A stretch of 64,000 bases of DNA from Aphrocallistes beatrix (taxonomy: Eukaryota > Porifera > Hexactinellida > Sceptrulophora > Aphrocallistidae): assembly GCA_963281255.1 (NCBI GenBank), contig OY725493.1:4247857-4311856 (forward strand), read 5' to 3'. The notes under the pieces are model-generated. The model made no database searches. It worked only from the letters and a program-made list of their open reading frames with translations, and was not told the origin of the DNA. The position numbers and the translations under genes were made by a program. Each line of letters starts with the position of its first letter. The stretch's first letter is position 1. Shown piece after piece: positions 32,101 to 44,551 of this stretch.

Positions 32101-35096
32101 CAAATAGTTGATATTCGGTTTGTAACCAATTAATTTAGTCAACCGAAAAATTTGGTCAACCAAATAATTTGGTCAACCGAATAATTTGGTCTACCAAATA
32201 ATTTGCATGCTTTCCCAACACAATCACATGTTCTTACATGTGGTGGTCTGAACACAAATAAATCTAATAGGCCTACATATATACTTAATTATATTTTTTA
32301 TAAATGTTTATATATTGAATATATAGTGATTGTGTTAGGAAAGCATGCAAATTATTTGGTAAACCAAATTATTCGGTTGACCAAATTATTCGGTTAACCA
32401 AATGATTTGGTCTGACCATTATTCGGTTAAATTAGTATTTGGTTGAAGCGGTTTCAACCTTGATATATATATATAAGAGTATGGCAGAATTTAAACATAT
32501 TAAGCTATCCCGTAATTAATCAACAATGTACTGTGCAATAATGACTAATATTCACACCTTCCCACTCAATTGTTGCAATATGTTTTATATTGTGGAGATT
32601 TGAACCTGGGTGCAAATTCTGTTCACGCCTTTTCACAAAAGGTGTCAAAATGTATAGCCAATCAGAATCCAGAGATTTAACATTACGAGGGTCACTCAGG
32701 AAGTTTCGAGCCTGGAGTTATTTGCTTCTGTTTGATTGTGCTGAAAATTCCTACGATTATTCACCAACCTATTATTAGTGCAGCTCCTATAGGGAGATGC
32801 CCTTATGGCATGGACGGAGTATCTCGTCCGTCCGTATGTATGTATGTATGTCCGTACGCGGGCTACTACAAAATCTAACAGTCCGATTTTTACCAAATTT
32901 CGCCTGTAGGATCTCTTTATGGTGTAGATGTGCACCGTCAACATTTTTTCGCAAAATCTCATCACTTCCGGTTTTTATTAAGTACATATTCATATTTTAA
33001 CACCTCCACTGCGAAGCTTTGTTTAAAGATATAAGCGAGTTCTCAACGGCTAATGTAGGATATTTTAATATGTAGATTCCGATTTTCACTCTTTGAAAGT
33101 GATAATCTAAATATTTTATCAGTTTCTAACATATGTATAAATACATATTTTACACCTTTTGAAAAAAATCTTATTTTGAGCTAAAACCGAGTTCTCAACA
33201 GCTAATATAGGATATTTTAATATGTAGATTCCGATTTTCGCACTTTGAAAGAAATAATGTGGATATTTTATGAGCTATTAAATATTGATATATAAAGTAC
33301 ATATTCTCACACCTATTGAAAAAATCTTATTTTAAGCTAAAAGGGAGCTCTCAACGGATATTATAAGGTATTTTTATATGTAGATTCCAAATTTCACACT
33401 TAGAATGCCCTAAAATGAATATTTCCCGACGTATTCCGATATTTATATTACATGTTCCTTCGAGTCACTTCCTGGAGCTGCACTTTCGGTCTGTCGATCG
33501 ACATTTTATTATCTTTGGCTTTAAGGTTAATTTAAATCGGACAAGTTTCTAAAATATTGTGATGAAAAAATTGTCTATGATATTTTTTATTAACATCTAT
33601 GAAAACACAACCACAATTGTTGAATTGGGATATCTTTTTGTTTTGCAAACGAAATTTAAGTATGACAATCATAGAATCTCCCCAGTGGGAATATATCGCA
33701 TAATTGATAATATTTAATCGGCAAATGTTTGTTTCCAGCTATCATTTTTCCATGAAGATAATTAATAAAAATCCCATAGGAAATGGCTTGTAAATGTGTT
33801 AGAATCCACATGGACACTCCATTATATGCGGCATAATATTTTAGAAACTTGTCCGATTGAAATTAAACTTAAGCCAAAGATAATAATAGGTAGATGAATA
33901 ATCCTGAATTTTCAACACAATCAAACGGAAGCAACTACTCCAGGCTCGAAACTTACTGAGTCACCCTCGTATTGTTGGCTTTCATTTTATTTACTAATAG
34001 GGATATACCTGACTCAATGCATAAAACTAAACCACAATAACTCCCTAAACTAAATCCCAATGGTTGACATGGTGAATATTAATTTAAAACGCAATTATGG
34101 ATGTGTATTATGCAAATGCCTTACGAGTCACTTAATGGAGTTGTATCATCTTTTTTTCGACTGACATTTTTATTGTTTGCTCGTGCGAAATAATTAAACA
34201 ACTGCCTGGCGCTAGAGAATGAAATTTGGCATTGCCGGTTAAGAATAAGATTGAGAAAAATTTGGCACGATTATAGATAAAAACGGTCTCCAAATGGTCT
34301 CCAAATGAGCTCGAATATCAAAGTGAAATTTAACAGTTGGCCGAGATACGTAGGTGAAAAATTGTAGTAACCAATCAACTTCAAGTACTTCAGAATTAAG
34401 TTGACTATGAATGTAAACAGTAAATAGCATTATACATCACACAATGTATACGATCAACAAAATAATGACTACTCGTAGTGTTCATTGTTAATAAGTTATT
34501 AAATATTCAAATGAAGCTTTTTGTATGAGGGTGCACATTAGAAAAACAATTTTGCTACATTAAATTGACAGTGTTGCATTAAAAATTTCCAAGTGAATCA
34601 AAGGGAAAACCAAGGGTACCTGAGGCAGATGCAGTGTCTGCTAGCCGAATAGCGCAAGTAAAGCTTGCATATAGATCAATCAATACACCGCATTTTAATA
34701 GTATAGATAACTAAAGTTGCATAATTTATAATAATTAATTTACTTACCCAATGGCTTGGTACACTCGCTACATTTTATTGTATTTATTTTGGGTCCAAAA
34801 GATTCGAAGTCTTCAAAAGTTGAGGTATCAAACTTATCGAACCATCTGGTTCCATCCGCACCTACAAATACACTAGATGCATCATCGTTCAATATTTCCA
34901 TCTGGGAAACGACAGATCCGGTTTCTGAACCAGAGGTTCCTTCTTCTGAATCTTCAATGGACAAAGAAGAATTAGATTTAAGCGACTCCGTTTCTATGTT
35001 ATCCAAATTAATTGATTCGTCTGAATCATCTGAATCAATTGGAATATGTGGACGTTCAAAGGAATCTTCAAGGTTAGAAGAGGTTGGATGGTCCAT
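29118..35096 (-). CDS. piggyBac-type transposase, two exons, open
   Basis: Exon 1 is 35096-34748, ending at a GTAAGTA donor; exon 2 is 30703-29118, after the acceptor tatatttttag. The frame joins exactly (1,935 bases, 644 residues). Residues 1-100 are acidic and Ser-rich, ending near a CSEC motif. The junction reads DFFQLFFTETL, as at the start of the piggyBac DDE_Tnp_1_7 domain. The three catalytic aspartates of the family are kept: VDEHLM, VGDNYFTS and GVDKLDQ. The C-terminus has a Cys-rich zinc-binding domain (CAEC, CYCCEHIIC, CICITC). The 4-kb intron (30704-34747) is filled with other repeats. No TTAA-flanked inverted ends are visible next to the gene, so it may be a domesticated copy or one whose ends have decayed. 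It is flanked by inverted Helitron-like pieces (28838-28909, 35175-35385). Confidence 0.9.
30704..32050. other. piggyBac intron, AT-rich part
   Basis: About 1.3 kb without recognisable features or long open frames. Confidence 0.4.
32051..32462. repeat. Foldback MITE in the piggyBac intron
   Basis: Starts cagggttacaaccgaatagt and ends cggtttcaaccttg, with repeated ttcggtt and aaccaaat words in both orientations. Its centre is the mirrored pair ttgcatgctttcc / ggaaagcatgcaa. The ends look hAT-like, but I see no 8-bp duplication. A partial copy is at 5975-6065. Confidence 0.65.
32686..33969. repeat. Mariner-length element without transposase
   Basis: 1,284 bp with inverted ends CGAGGGTCACTCAGGAAGTT and its complement (gagtcaccctcg), flanked by TA. 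The arms continue for about 80 bases (tttcgagcctggag, gaagcaaataactcc). Ends and length match mariner elements, but the interior has no transposase: it holds three tandem 150-bp blocks with gagttctcaacggctaa (33030-33370), the dispersed end at 33465-33508, and an inverted pair around tcggacaagtttctaaaata (33505-33885). Confidence 0.75.
33970..34739. other. piggyBac intron, repeat remnants
   Basis: A copy of the ggagttg...tcgactgacattttta end is at 34125-34175. A decayed Helitron hairpin block (ggcagatgcagtgtctgc, aagtaaagcttgcat) is at 34620-34680. Confidence 0.5.
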
Positions 35097-35159
35097 AAAG
35101 AATAAAATTTAAGCTAGTAACTACGTATTACAAACAAAAAAGGTTATGGAATATTTGGT

Positions 35160-35385
35160 CCGGGCAGACCTGTGCACCTGAGTTCACATTGATTAATTAT
35201 AAGGGAGATAAACTCTCTAAATACGTCTGTCCTAATGTTATAATCGATATCGCACGAAAAATCACAAATTTTCATTTTCGTCTGACCTCCGTACTTAGTG
35301 GAGCCATAGCCAACATGCCAAAATCTGCTTCTTGTGCCTCGCAGTTTCTTCAATCAATTCGGTACAGATACTAGAAACTAGATAG
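35160..35385 (-). mobile_element. Helitron-like fragment
   Basis: Family body with an internal deletion: ttcacattgattaattataag, gatatcgcacgaaaaatcac, then directly gtggagccatagccaa to ttcttcaatcaattcggtac. The hairpin block is missing. Confidence 0.7.
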
Positions 35386-35505
35386 ATACACATACATTAA
35401 TCGAGTGATAATTATTAATTAATAGTAGGATACTATCGAGTTCCCTACACTTTAATTGTATCATTTTCAAAAAATATATACACAAATTCATTCACTTTAA
35501 CAGTA

Positions 35506-35890
35506 CAGTGGAACCTGTATATAACGGCCACCCAGGGACTGGACAAAATTGGCCGTTATATGCAGGCGATTGTCTTACCCCTATCTAGAATGAAACATAG
35601 TTACTACATGTAGTTCCATTACTTGAAGTAATTACATGAAACTTGTTTATCGTTCGTAACATGTCCTGTAATAAACACAAAAAAGGTGATGGCTGTTATA
35701 GACAGGTAATGGCTATTATACACAATTTTATGGTCAGTAAGGGACTACAAATGGGTGGCCGCTGGCCACGTTGAGCAGGTAACCTCTTTACACAGATTCA
35801 ATATAATGGAATTTCGGACGGGACTTTGCATTGGTGACCGCTATAGACAGTGACTGCTATATAGAGTGGCCGTTATAGCAGGTTCGACTG
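35506..35890. repeat. Pogo/Tigger-like MITE, second copy
   Basis: CAGTGGAACCTGTATATAAC start and ttatagcaggttcgactg end, TA on both sides; about 85% like 21828-22228. Confidence 0.85.
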
Positions 35891-36908
35891 TATTTGTAAG
35901 AAATATTTCAGTAAAATACATTTATTCTCGTACTAACGTATATAACGCCGATACTCCAAGTAAACCAAATAAATTGCAAATATATTTTTTCAATGTATAA
36001 TTTCTACATTGGCAGCGCTATGAAGAATATTTAAAAACACAAATTATTCAAAAATGTTGCGCTAAGATTTTTTCAGAATGTAAGCACCGACTTAAAATTT
36101 TCTAAATATTATATGAATAAAATGAGGGATATCGCAATAGTATAATTACAACATTATCTGAATAGGGAGAGAAGGTGTGGAGGCACAATATTCATCGGTA
36201 CCTCACTGTTCGTAAATATATGACTCATTATGGTACAGGGTGATATATATATTATTAATAACTATTAACCTTTGGAGAGATTCAATAGAAAGCTTTTAAT
36301 TGGGTAATTTGAATGTTTAGAAAACGATTTAATATCAGATATTGATTAAACATGAACAAATATTTTTAATAAATAAATATAATATAATTAGCTACCTACC
36401 AGTAGAAAATGTTTTCATTGTACAGAGGTCGAATCGATTATATAGATAATTACCACTAAAATGATTATCTACAGCAGAGTTGATTAGTGGATGAAGGAAG
36501 AGAATTAAGTTTCAAATCAAATAAATAAACAGAAGTTGCATTCATATAGAGATATATTCATGTGCATATTCCTCCACATTCATAAATAATTCAGGATGAC
36601 AAAAACAGAATGCTTCTTTGATGATACTAATTCGAAACATGAAATGACTTGGAATAATATCGTCATCACTAGAGTAAGTCATGTTTGCTAACCCAAATAC
36701 TCATTTTTCAATATGCATACCCAAATACGTGCCAATCACCACAATTTTATTGAAAATTAATACATACGAGATACGGACCAATAGGTAGAGGGGGATAAAT
36801 AACTGACGCAGAGGGGCGTCGCAAATTAGATGTGAGGAGAAGGGAGGGAAATAACGCCTATTATAATATTGCTCAAAGTTATATAATATTGCAATATTTT
36901 TAATATTT
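35891..36908. other. Intergenic, nothing recognised
   Basis: About 1 kb of AT-rich sequence with no open frame, hairpin or repeat that I can support. Confidence 0.4.
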
Positions 36909-38202
36909 TTTGTATGCTTTCGCTGCGCGGATGGCGGACACTGTGTTCGCCGGAGGCGCCCTTTGGGCGCCTGTGGTCACCATTGATTAATTATAATGGA
37001 AATAAAATCTCTAAATATGTTTGTTCAACTATTATAATCGATATCGCACGAAAAATCACTAAATTTGTCAATTTTAAAATTTTTGATGTGGAATGATGAC
37101 GTCATAACAAAGTGATGAGTCATCATTAACTGATGATAGTTGCATCATATGTGAGACGTGTTAGTATAAAGATTCTATTAAAATTTTAGCCTTCTATCTC
37201 CAATAATGGAGTTATGCTCGAATAACTGTGTCGCTTAACTTTTAAAAATGTGACAATGACGTCATAATTCCATGATGAGTCGACATTTTCGTCTGAGCTC
37301 AGAACTTACTGGAGCCATAGCCAAAAGACTCCCACATGCCAAAAATCAGCTTTCTACACCTGGCATTTTCTTCAATCAATTCGTTACAGATAGATATAGA
37401 TATATACACATATTGTTTTTACAAAAAGTGTCCCCCTACAAAATCTGTCAAGGGGGACATATTTTGTAACATATCCATGGTACGTTACAAAAGGTGTCCG
37501 CCCTACAAAATCTGTCCCCCTAAACATACTATGATAGATTTTGTAAAACATCCATCTTACTTTACAAAAACTGTCCCCCTTTACAAAATCTGTCCCCCCT
37601 AAATATGCTATGATTTTCATCATATGTGAAGCCTGTAAAACCTAGCAATTATTTGTTTCACTGTATAGATCACCAAAATGACAATACATATTATCCATCC
37701 AATGCGGTAGTCAGAAACGCATGATAATAATGAAAATATGTATGCATACTTTGTACATTGCTATGATTTGAAAACAGTACTTGTTTAGCTGTTTACATAA
37801 ATCTGTTTTTAAAATTCGTTTGTATAATTAATTTTAAGCAATAAACTAAGATTAAATTTAAGTTAAAACAGTTTGAGCAAGACTTAGTTTAAGTTTAAGT
37901 TGGTATTCACAAGCAAAAGTTAAGTGTAAATCAAGTTTTTACTTAGTTCTGGTATGAAAATTTAATTTTGTTTTGACCCAGGTTACTATTATTCAGTGGT
38001 AAACAGTTTGCATAGTAAATAGAAGTTATTTTATCATGATTTATTAATTGTGTATCGTCATCAAAGTAGTAAAGCAAATAATTGCAGGAATTTTCCAAGC
38101 TTCACATAGGATCATAAATCATAGTGCGTATAGTTAGGGGGGGACAGTTTTTGTAAAAACAATATATATATATACACATTAATCGAGTTTTAATAGTAAG
38201 GA
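36909..38202 (-). mobile_element. Helitron-like element split by another insertion
   Basis: Read on the - strand: TCCTTACTATTAAAACTCGA at 38202, a TA run, the inserted element 37412-38162, then ctatctgtaacgaattgatt, a complete body, and the hairpin end gcgcagcgaaagcatac near 36915. This is the copy that best shows the element order. Confidence 0.8.
37412..38162. repeat. Inverted-repeat element with tacaaaatctgtccccc words
   Basis: Ends ttgtttttacaaaaagtgtc and gacagtttttgtaaaaacaa in the TA run of the Helitron-like element. The left 200 bases carry about six copies of acaaaatctgtccccct or close variants. The rest is AT-rich and non-coding. Confidence 0.7.
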
Positions 38203-38571
38203 TATTACTACATACCTGTGAATATATAAACTAAGGGTATAAGTTTATAAAAAATGCACCAATGTCATAAGACGTTTTGTTTTTTCACCAATTAGAATAA
38301 CTTTTAGAATAGAGATGCATTGATTACTGTATCCCTTATGCGAGTAAAATTTAATTGATTGCTTTAGTAATTGTATCCTATAGGCGCGAGTGAATATTTG
38401 ATGCAAGTGAAAATTCGATGAAACAGGCCACTGTTAATAAAACATGTTTCAGTTCCGCCAGCATCAATATTTAGCAACCCGCATATATTGTCGTTATTAA
38501 TCAGTATCTCACAGGAAATTGATTACTATTGATTGATTTATGCAGTGGATATAGCTCGCATTTCAATATAC
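38203..38571. other. Intergenic, nothing recognised
   Basis: AT-rich flank of the second gypsy element; ends in ATAC, which is repeated after the 3' LTR. Confidence 0.4.
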
Positions 38572-38744
38572 TGTTACAGTTAGGTTAGAACACCAGCTTG
38601 GGTGGTAACCCTTATTATAGGCTTAGTACTTACTCTAGTATAATTACACTCGATTTCTACTTTATCTAGTATCCTAGACCTATATTCACTTGTACTTTTC
38701 TTTCTCTTCATTATTAAACAAGCCTATTCTCAACCAGCTTAACA
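38572..38744 (+). repeat. 5' LTR of gypsy element 2
   Basis: 173 bp, TG...CA, three differences from the copy at 45051. Confidence 0.95.
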
Positions 38745-38767
38745 TAAGTACAAGTGTTATCAGGTAA

Positions 38768-39180
38768 ATGGCCACTCCAGTCGCCGTCAGCGTGCCTCCC
38801 CCTTAGAGAGGGTCAAATAATAGCCTCTTGGCAACCTTTCTTCACCGCCGCTGTGTCTACTCTCATCGGGACGCAGGAAGGGGAAAAAGCAGCTATTAGA
38901 CTCCTTCCAGCATATGTGAAGAGGGGAAAGCTCGAAGAGAAGACAGTATTAAAGGTACTCGAACTGAATACTATTACCGCCGCCTTCGAATTCTTAAGAG
39001 AACGACTAGGTCCAGAGAAGGACGTGTTTGCAGCAGCGGAAAGGTTCAAGAATCTGACATGGCCACCTGGATAACTAGCTTTGGATTTTTTTGTGCGATT
39101 TCTCGACGAGGCGCTCCAGTCCGAATTAACTCCCAGGCATGCGTGCGGTTTTTTTCGTTTCACAGATGCCTCAGGAGGTA
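38768..39180 (+). pseudogene. gag N-terminus of gypsy element 2, frameshifted
   Basis: The ATG at 38768 gives MATPVAVSVPPP and then a stop; one extra C near 38803 shifts the frame, after which LREGQIIASWQPFF follows, matching element 1. The frame reaches a stop at 39072 (WPPG) and a further shift near a T-run at about 39150 leads into the long frame from 39139. This is the capsid-like part of Gag, which packages element RNA. Confidence 0.8.
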
Positions 39181-42156
39181 CAAGCGAAGCTCAAGGAGTG
39201 GATCAGAACACGGGAAGAACTGTCGGAGGATGACGCATTGAAGATGACAGGAGAAGTAAAAAGGGCTCTGCTCCTTAAAGGTATTCCCTTAGGCAAAGGA
39301 TTCAGAGGCGTACCCGTAGAGAGAATCGCACGCATCGAAACCTCCAAAAGGGAAGACGAGAGAGAACCACAGGAATCTGAGGATGAAGACGATACAGAAA
39401 CGGCACGACTCAGATTAAAGCAAGATTGGGAACGAAACCGAACGAATGTTGAAGTAAACAGAGATGTGAATTTCGTCAACTCCAGGAAGACTAGGCCTCC
39501 AGGGCGAAGGTGGCCCGCACCTCAAAACCAAGTGTTAATTTGCTACGGTTGTGGAAAACCAGGACATCTCGCTAGAAATTGCCCAGAACGTAGATACGAG
39601 ACGTATCAACAGACAGGATATCGAGCAAATCGTTTCCAGGGTAGATGGGATCATGGAAAGGATAGCAGAAATCAAGCGAATTGGAGAGGTAAAGAACGAA
39701 TTCTTCAAGTGTCAACAGGGGAAGGCGCAGTATCAGTACACGTTATTATAGGAGGGGAACGGTTAGCCGCAATCTTAGATACAGGAGCAAGTCCCTGCGT
39801 AATGGACAGCAACACAGCAAAGAAAACGAAACTCTTCGAGTCGATGATCGCAAACCCAACAGACGTGTATGGACTTTGTAGTAACCCTGTCCCTGTCCTA
39901 GGCTACGCAGACGCCGAAATACGGATTGAAAAAGGAGAGCCGACAACCCAACGAATCCAGATCTTGGACACGGATGAACCAACTCTTTTGTTGGGCCGTA
40001 CATTTATGCAGAAACTAGGGTCGATGGAGTTCGATTTCGAGAGGGACCGTATCAAGCTGGGCAAACACTGGTTGGATGTAGAGAATACTGTAAAAGGAGC
40101 CACGCCCCTAGCCAGAGCGCAGGTGGTTAAACGTGAGGAAGAACTCGACGGGAGTATAGCAGAGGAGACGGTCGAACTACTGGGCCCCGAATTGGTAGAA
40201 GGACAAAGAAATTTGATTGAGGCTCTGGCATTGCAGTACGAAGGAATCTTCTCCAGGAATAGAAGACAACCCACTCGTACAAAGTTTGATGTACACCACG
40301 CAATAGTCACTGCTGACAATCCCCCACAGAGTCCCAGACCGCGTCGAGTACCACCTAGCTGGGAAACAGAAATAAACCACCAGCTCGAGGAGATGATGGG
40401 AGCCAATCCGCCAATATGCCGACCTAGTAACTCACCGTGGAGTTCTGACGTTGTGTTAGTGAAGAAGAAGGACGGTAGTCTGCGATTTGCCGTGGATTAC
40501 CGACGCTTGAACGCGATAACGAAACGAGACCAGTACAGCTTGCCAAACCGTATTTTCGACAAACTGAGAGGTAGCTGCTTCTTTAGTAAACTAGATATCG
40601 CTAGCGCCTATTGGACTGTGCCTATCCGGGAATCCGATATTGAGAAGACTGCGTTTCATACCCCACGCGGCCTGTTTGAAATGATAGTAATGCCGTTTGG
40701 CTTATGTAATAGCCAGGCTACCTTTCAAAGACTCATAGACAGGGCATTGAGAGGAGTTTCAAACGCAGAAAGTTTCGTTGACGACATACTGATATTTTTC
40801 AACAGCTTTGAAGAGCATCTATCCAACCTGAGAGACGTATTTCAACGATTGGAGTTTGCAGGGCTGCAACTTAGGAAGGACAAATGTAGGCTAGCATATC
40901 GTGGTGTGGAATTCCTGGGGCACTGGATTTCAGAGGAGGGAAGGAGTCCTCTAACAGGTTATGCCAAAAGGGTGCACAGCTTCTCCAGGCCAAATAACGT
41001 CAAAGAGCTCCAGAGATACCTCGGTATGGCAAACTACTACCGTTGCTACATAAGGAATTTCTCAATGGTGGCCGAACCGCTTTATACTCTCACCAGGACG
41101 GGGCAAAAATGGTACTGGGATGAGCAATGCGAGCGCGCATTCGACGAGCTAAGGAATCGGTTATTGAAGGAGCCAGTTATGCTCACATATCCGTGTTGGG
41201 AACGGGAGTTTCATATTGAAACAGACGCTTGCGCAACCGGAGTTGGAGGTGTACTCGGACAAATGGATGAGAGGACTGGGAAAATTAGACCAATTGAATA
41301 TTTTTCATCGGCCCTCAGCTCAAGTCAACGCAACTACTCAGCGGGTCAACTGGAGGCATGGGCGGCCATCGCGGCATCACGTAAATGGGCCGTTTACTTG
41401 AAAGGATCGGTGGGAGTGGTCCTACATACAGATCACAGTCCTTTGAAATGGATCCTAACCCAAAGAGACCCCAAGCCCACATTTACCCGCTGGCTCATGG
41501 AGCTGCAAGAGATTCCACTACGGATAGAGACTCGATCTGGCAAGGATAACATCGTGGCAGACTATCTGAGCCGTAAGCCAGACCAAGAACTAGATGAAGA
41601 CGTCAACGCGGAAGATATGTTCGAAGAGAAGGTATTTCAAGTCCATTCAAGAGAAGCTTTACAACGCAAGATCGAAAGGGGACAACGGGAGGACCCAGTA
41701 ATTCGTAATGCCGTAAGCCAAATTCAGAGTCAAGGAGGGGTAAGCAAGGGACAGTTGAAAGGAGTCGGAGAAAAACTGAACATACAGAATGGAATACTTC
41801 TATTTGAGAATCGAATAATCGTACCACAGAAAACACGTTTAGAGGTCCTGGAGAGGGTACACTCGCAGCATCACCTAGGAGCAAACGGAACTCTACAATC
41901 GCTCAGGAACTCCTATTTCTGGATCAAAATGAATCGGGACACGAGAATGTACTGTCGAGGATGTCTCACATGTCACCGCGCTAAGCCCATGAACAAGGGT
42001 AGGGAACCAGTCCAGGAGATGGATATCAGTAAAGGCATACCTGGTTATGCCGTCGGGATTGATGTCGGTACCTTACCGTGGGCGGAAGGAGGCTATCGGT
42101 ACTGCCTCTTAATGGTAGACCTGTTTCATCGTAACTTGACACGCATCGTAACTTGA
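39139..42156 (+). pseudogene. gag-pol of gypsy element 2: zinc knuckle, protease, RT, RNase H, integrase N-terminus
   Basis: One open frame of 1,005 codons. In order: the end of Gag; a CCHC zinc knuckle CYGCGKPGHLARNC near residue 135; the aspartic protease motif LDTGAS near residue 213; reverse transcriptase with KLDIASAYW and active site FVDDILIFF near residues 545-555; RNase H with ETDACATG and HTDHSPLKW; and the integrase zinc region HSQHHLG...CRGCLTC near residues 910-945. It stops shortly after MVDLF, at the start of the integrase catalytic core, where foreign DNA enters. Gag and Pol share one frame here. Apart from the lost core, the frame has no internal stop. Confidence 0.95.
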
Positions 42157-42861
42157 CACACACCATGGATGTACATTATCTATCGTAACTTGACACATTT
42201 TTATCGTAATTCGACACACATTTCTATCGTAACTCGACACACATTTCTATCGTAACTCGACACAGTATATCATGTTAAGTATGATGGTGAATATGTTGTT
42301 CAATTGTCATTAAACTAATCCCAAGATGGTAATTTATCTTAAATTAAACAAACAGACAGGTATATTTAATTTGTCGTATTACTATAATATTAACAGTATT
42401 ATAATCATGTCTTTGAGTAATCCAGGTGCAGGTCCTGCTCCAGTCCAATGATAGTTTTAAAGTATGGATTTATAACGATAAACTGTGCCTTCTTGCTACT
42501 TTAGGTTGTCACTCTAAATGTCGGGAGCGTTTTGAATTTGGTCCAATGCCCTCCTATAATTAAATCAGGATTCGCACGAAATCATTGATCGTCTGTGTCT
42601 ATTCTGTTGCTTTGTAACTTGGACATCTGACTTATTTAGATTTCTATATTAGAAAAATATATTATATTTAGCATATTGTCCATATTTTAGTACATATATC
42701 CTAAAGCTAACTGTTCTAGGTTTCGACCCTCCATAGGTCATCATCAGTTACCCGGCTAGGGTAAGACCCAGAACTAGTCTGAGCCCCTATTGAAAAACAG
42801 GTGTTTTTTCCCCAATGAATCCCAAGCAGTTCCCTTGACTCGTCTTAGTTTGCGTGAATTC
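42127..42861. repeat. Foreign DNA in pol: short tandem repeat and AT-rich spacer
   Basis: The segment starts abruptly after ctgttt. The first 140 bases are about six copies of a 20-24-base unit with tatcgtaacttgacacac. The rest shows no coding frame and lies downstream of the antisense OTU gene. A related word, ggtaacttga, occurs twice in that gene's last intron (43490-43520). Confidence 0.6.
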
Positions 42862-44346
42862 CTAAGGATTGTCGCTAGAGTCGTGTATCTTAATGGAGTC
42901 ATATCCAGAGTTCATTAGGCGAACAACTGGCTCATAATGGTTATGATTTAAATTTGAAATGTAAAGAGAGACAGTTTGAGGATCGCTAGTATGATCAATA
43001 CAGCCAGAATATCTGTTCCAGGTATTTCTTTTCCAGAATTCGTTAACATTAAACTGTTCTGTAGAAATATAAACGTCTGAATTCAACATACAAGATATGG
43101 CCATCACCTCGACATCAGTTGCCCATATGCCATTCTCTGTCATTGCGGACTCCTTCATATATGATATTGGAGACACATCCTTGCTGAATGTCCTAAGATA
43201 TCGTTGGATTATTGATTTTCCATTCGTCACTATATACCTACAGACTTCGGCTCTGAGTTTGATATGATGGGCTTCAGTTCCTGATAGCATCTTAGATATG
43301 CATCTGAAAAAGCAATTACCATATTTTCCAATTTTCTCCGTTTGCATTGGAATGAATTTAGAAAGAAGCGAGCCGGTGAGTGTTTGTTGTTGTTCGAAAA
43401 TTTCCATAAAACTTATTCCAAGCTGCAGACATTTCTCCCTTTGCCATTGCTCTGTAATAGGGTGAAAAAAAGGTCCTAATTTGGGCAGGGTTGGTAACTT
43501 GAATGGGTTGGTAACTTGAAGTTTTCAGTTTCTTCTGTTAATTAATTCCAGTTCAAGCTGTTCACAAATCTAGATAATAATATCCAATCATATAAACGTA
43601 TATCAAACCTGAAACGACAACTGCACTTTGAATAACTTGAAATAGCTACTTACAACTGGGTATAAAACTTTGTGGGCATATTCAATACAATGTCGACTCT
43701 GAAGAGTTGGGTTTTCAAACATATTAGCAAATGCTTCTTCTGCCCAATGCTGAAGTATCTCCATCATCTCTTCTCTCTATATAGAAACCAAATTCAAATC
43801 CAATTCAAATTCAATTGTATTACAAACTGTCACATACATTCAGAAATCCCTAATTCCTAACATAACAAACCATTTCGAAAGGAGTGACATCTTTGAGGAC
43901 AGAAAACAAGACAGTGATAGTTGGACACATTTGTTTCTTCAGAGTAGTTTGAAGAGTTTCGTGTAGATCCGAAATAAACGATTTCTCTTTTAACTTATTG
44001 ATTACATCCTCCTTTGAAATAGAATATAGCAAGTGTACAAATTAGAGATGGTTTTACTTGTCAGCCTTTTTTTTCAGAACGAATAAAGGATTAAAATAAT
44101 TCCAAAAATATCGGTCGACAGCCCGATAGTGCAACTCCATAATAATCGATAAGGCATATATTGCATATATCTCATTTCTTAGAACCATGAGAAATACTGT
44201 GCAATAGTAATAAGTTATAATTTATTTTCATAATCACGGGATTAGATTTTGATAAGCTCAAAACTTACTTTCAGAAAATTCAGTTCATCCAGGATAGATT
44301 CTCGCGAAATGCCATAGATATACTGCTGAGATTCAGTTGCAGTCAT
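42862..44346 (-). CDS. OTU-type cysteine protease, four exons, 309 aa
   Basis: Exons on the - strand: 44346-44269, 44011-43871, 43776-43654 and 43449-42862. Introns start GTAAGT, GTTTGT and GTAAGT, end in AG, and all are phase 0; the joined frame is 930 bases with no internal stop. Residues 1-114 are mostly helical and unrecognised. The last exon holds an OTU fold: GNCFFRCIS with the nucleophile Cys, ATDVEVMAISCMLNSDVYI in the middle, and the catalytic His in NHNHYEPVV. The usual Asp two residues before GNC is replaced (GKYGNC), so activity is uncertain. OTU proteases remove ubiquitin; related OTU genes are known in transposons. The gene lies antisense inside gypsy element 2. A tatag precedes the ATG by 3 bases. 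A related fragment is at 49411-49761. Confidence 0.8.
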
Positions 44347-44551
44347 AATCTATATTTGAAATATTTGCATTTATATTTCCTGTATTAATTAGAACAATTA
44401 TTTAACTTTTATTACCTTTGATCTCTTACAAGTACTTTTAAATTGCGCCTCTATGTTCTTTCTTTTGCAAGGTTTAATCATTGAGTGTAGATAACTTTCT
44501 AGGACTGGGCCACTGGAGGAGGCTTACATTCGCAAATGGAGACAATTATTT

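Noticed and set aside
39746..40406. - strand frames opposite gypsy pol
   Set aside because: They are shadows of the protease and reverse transcriptase frame.
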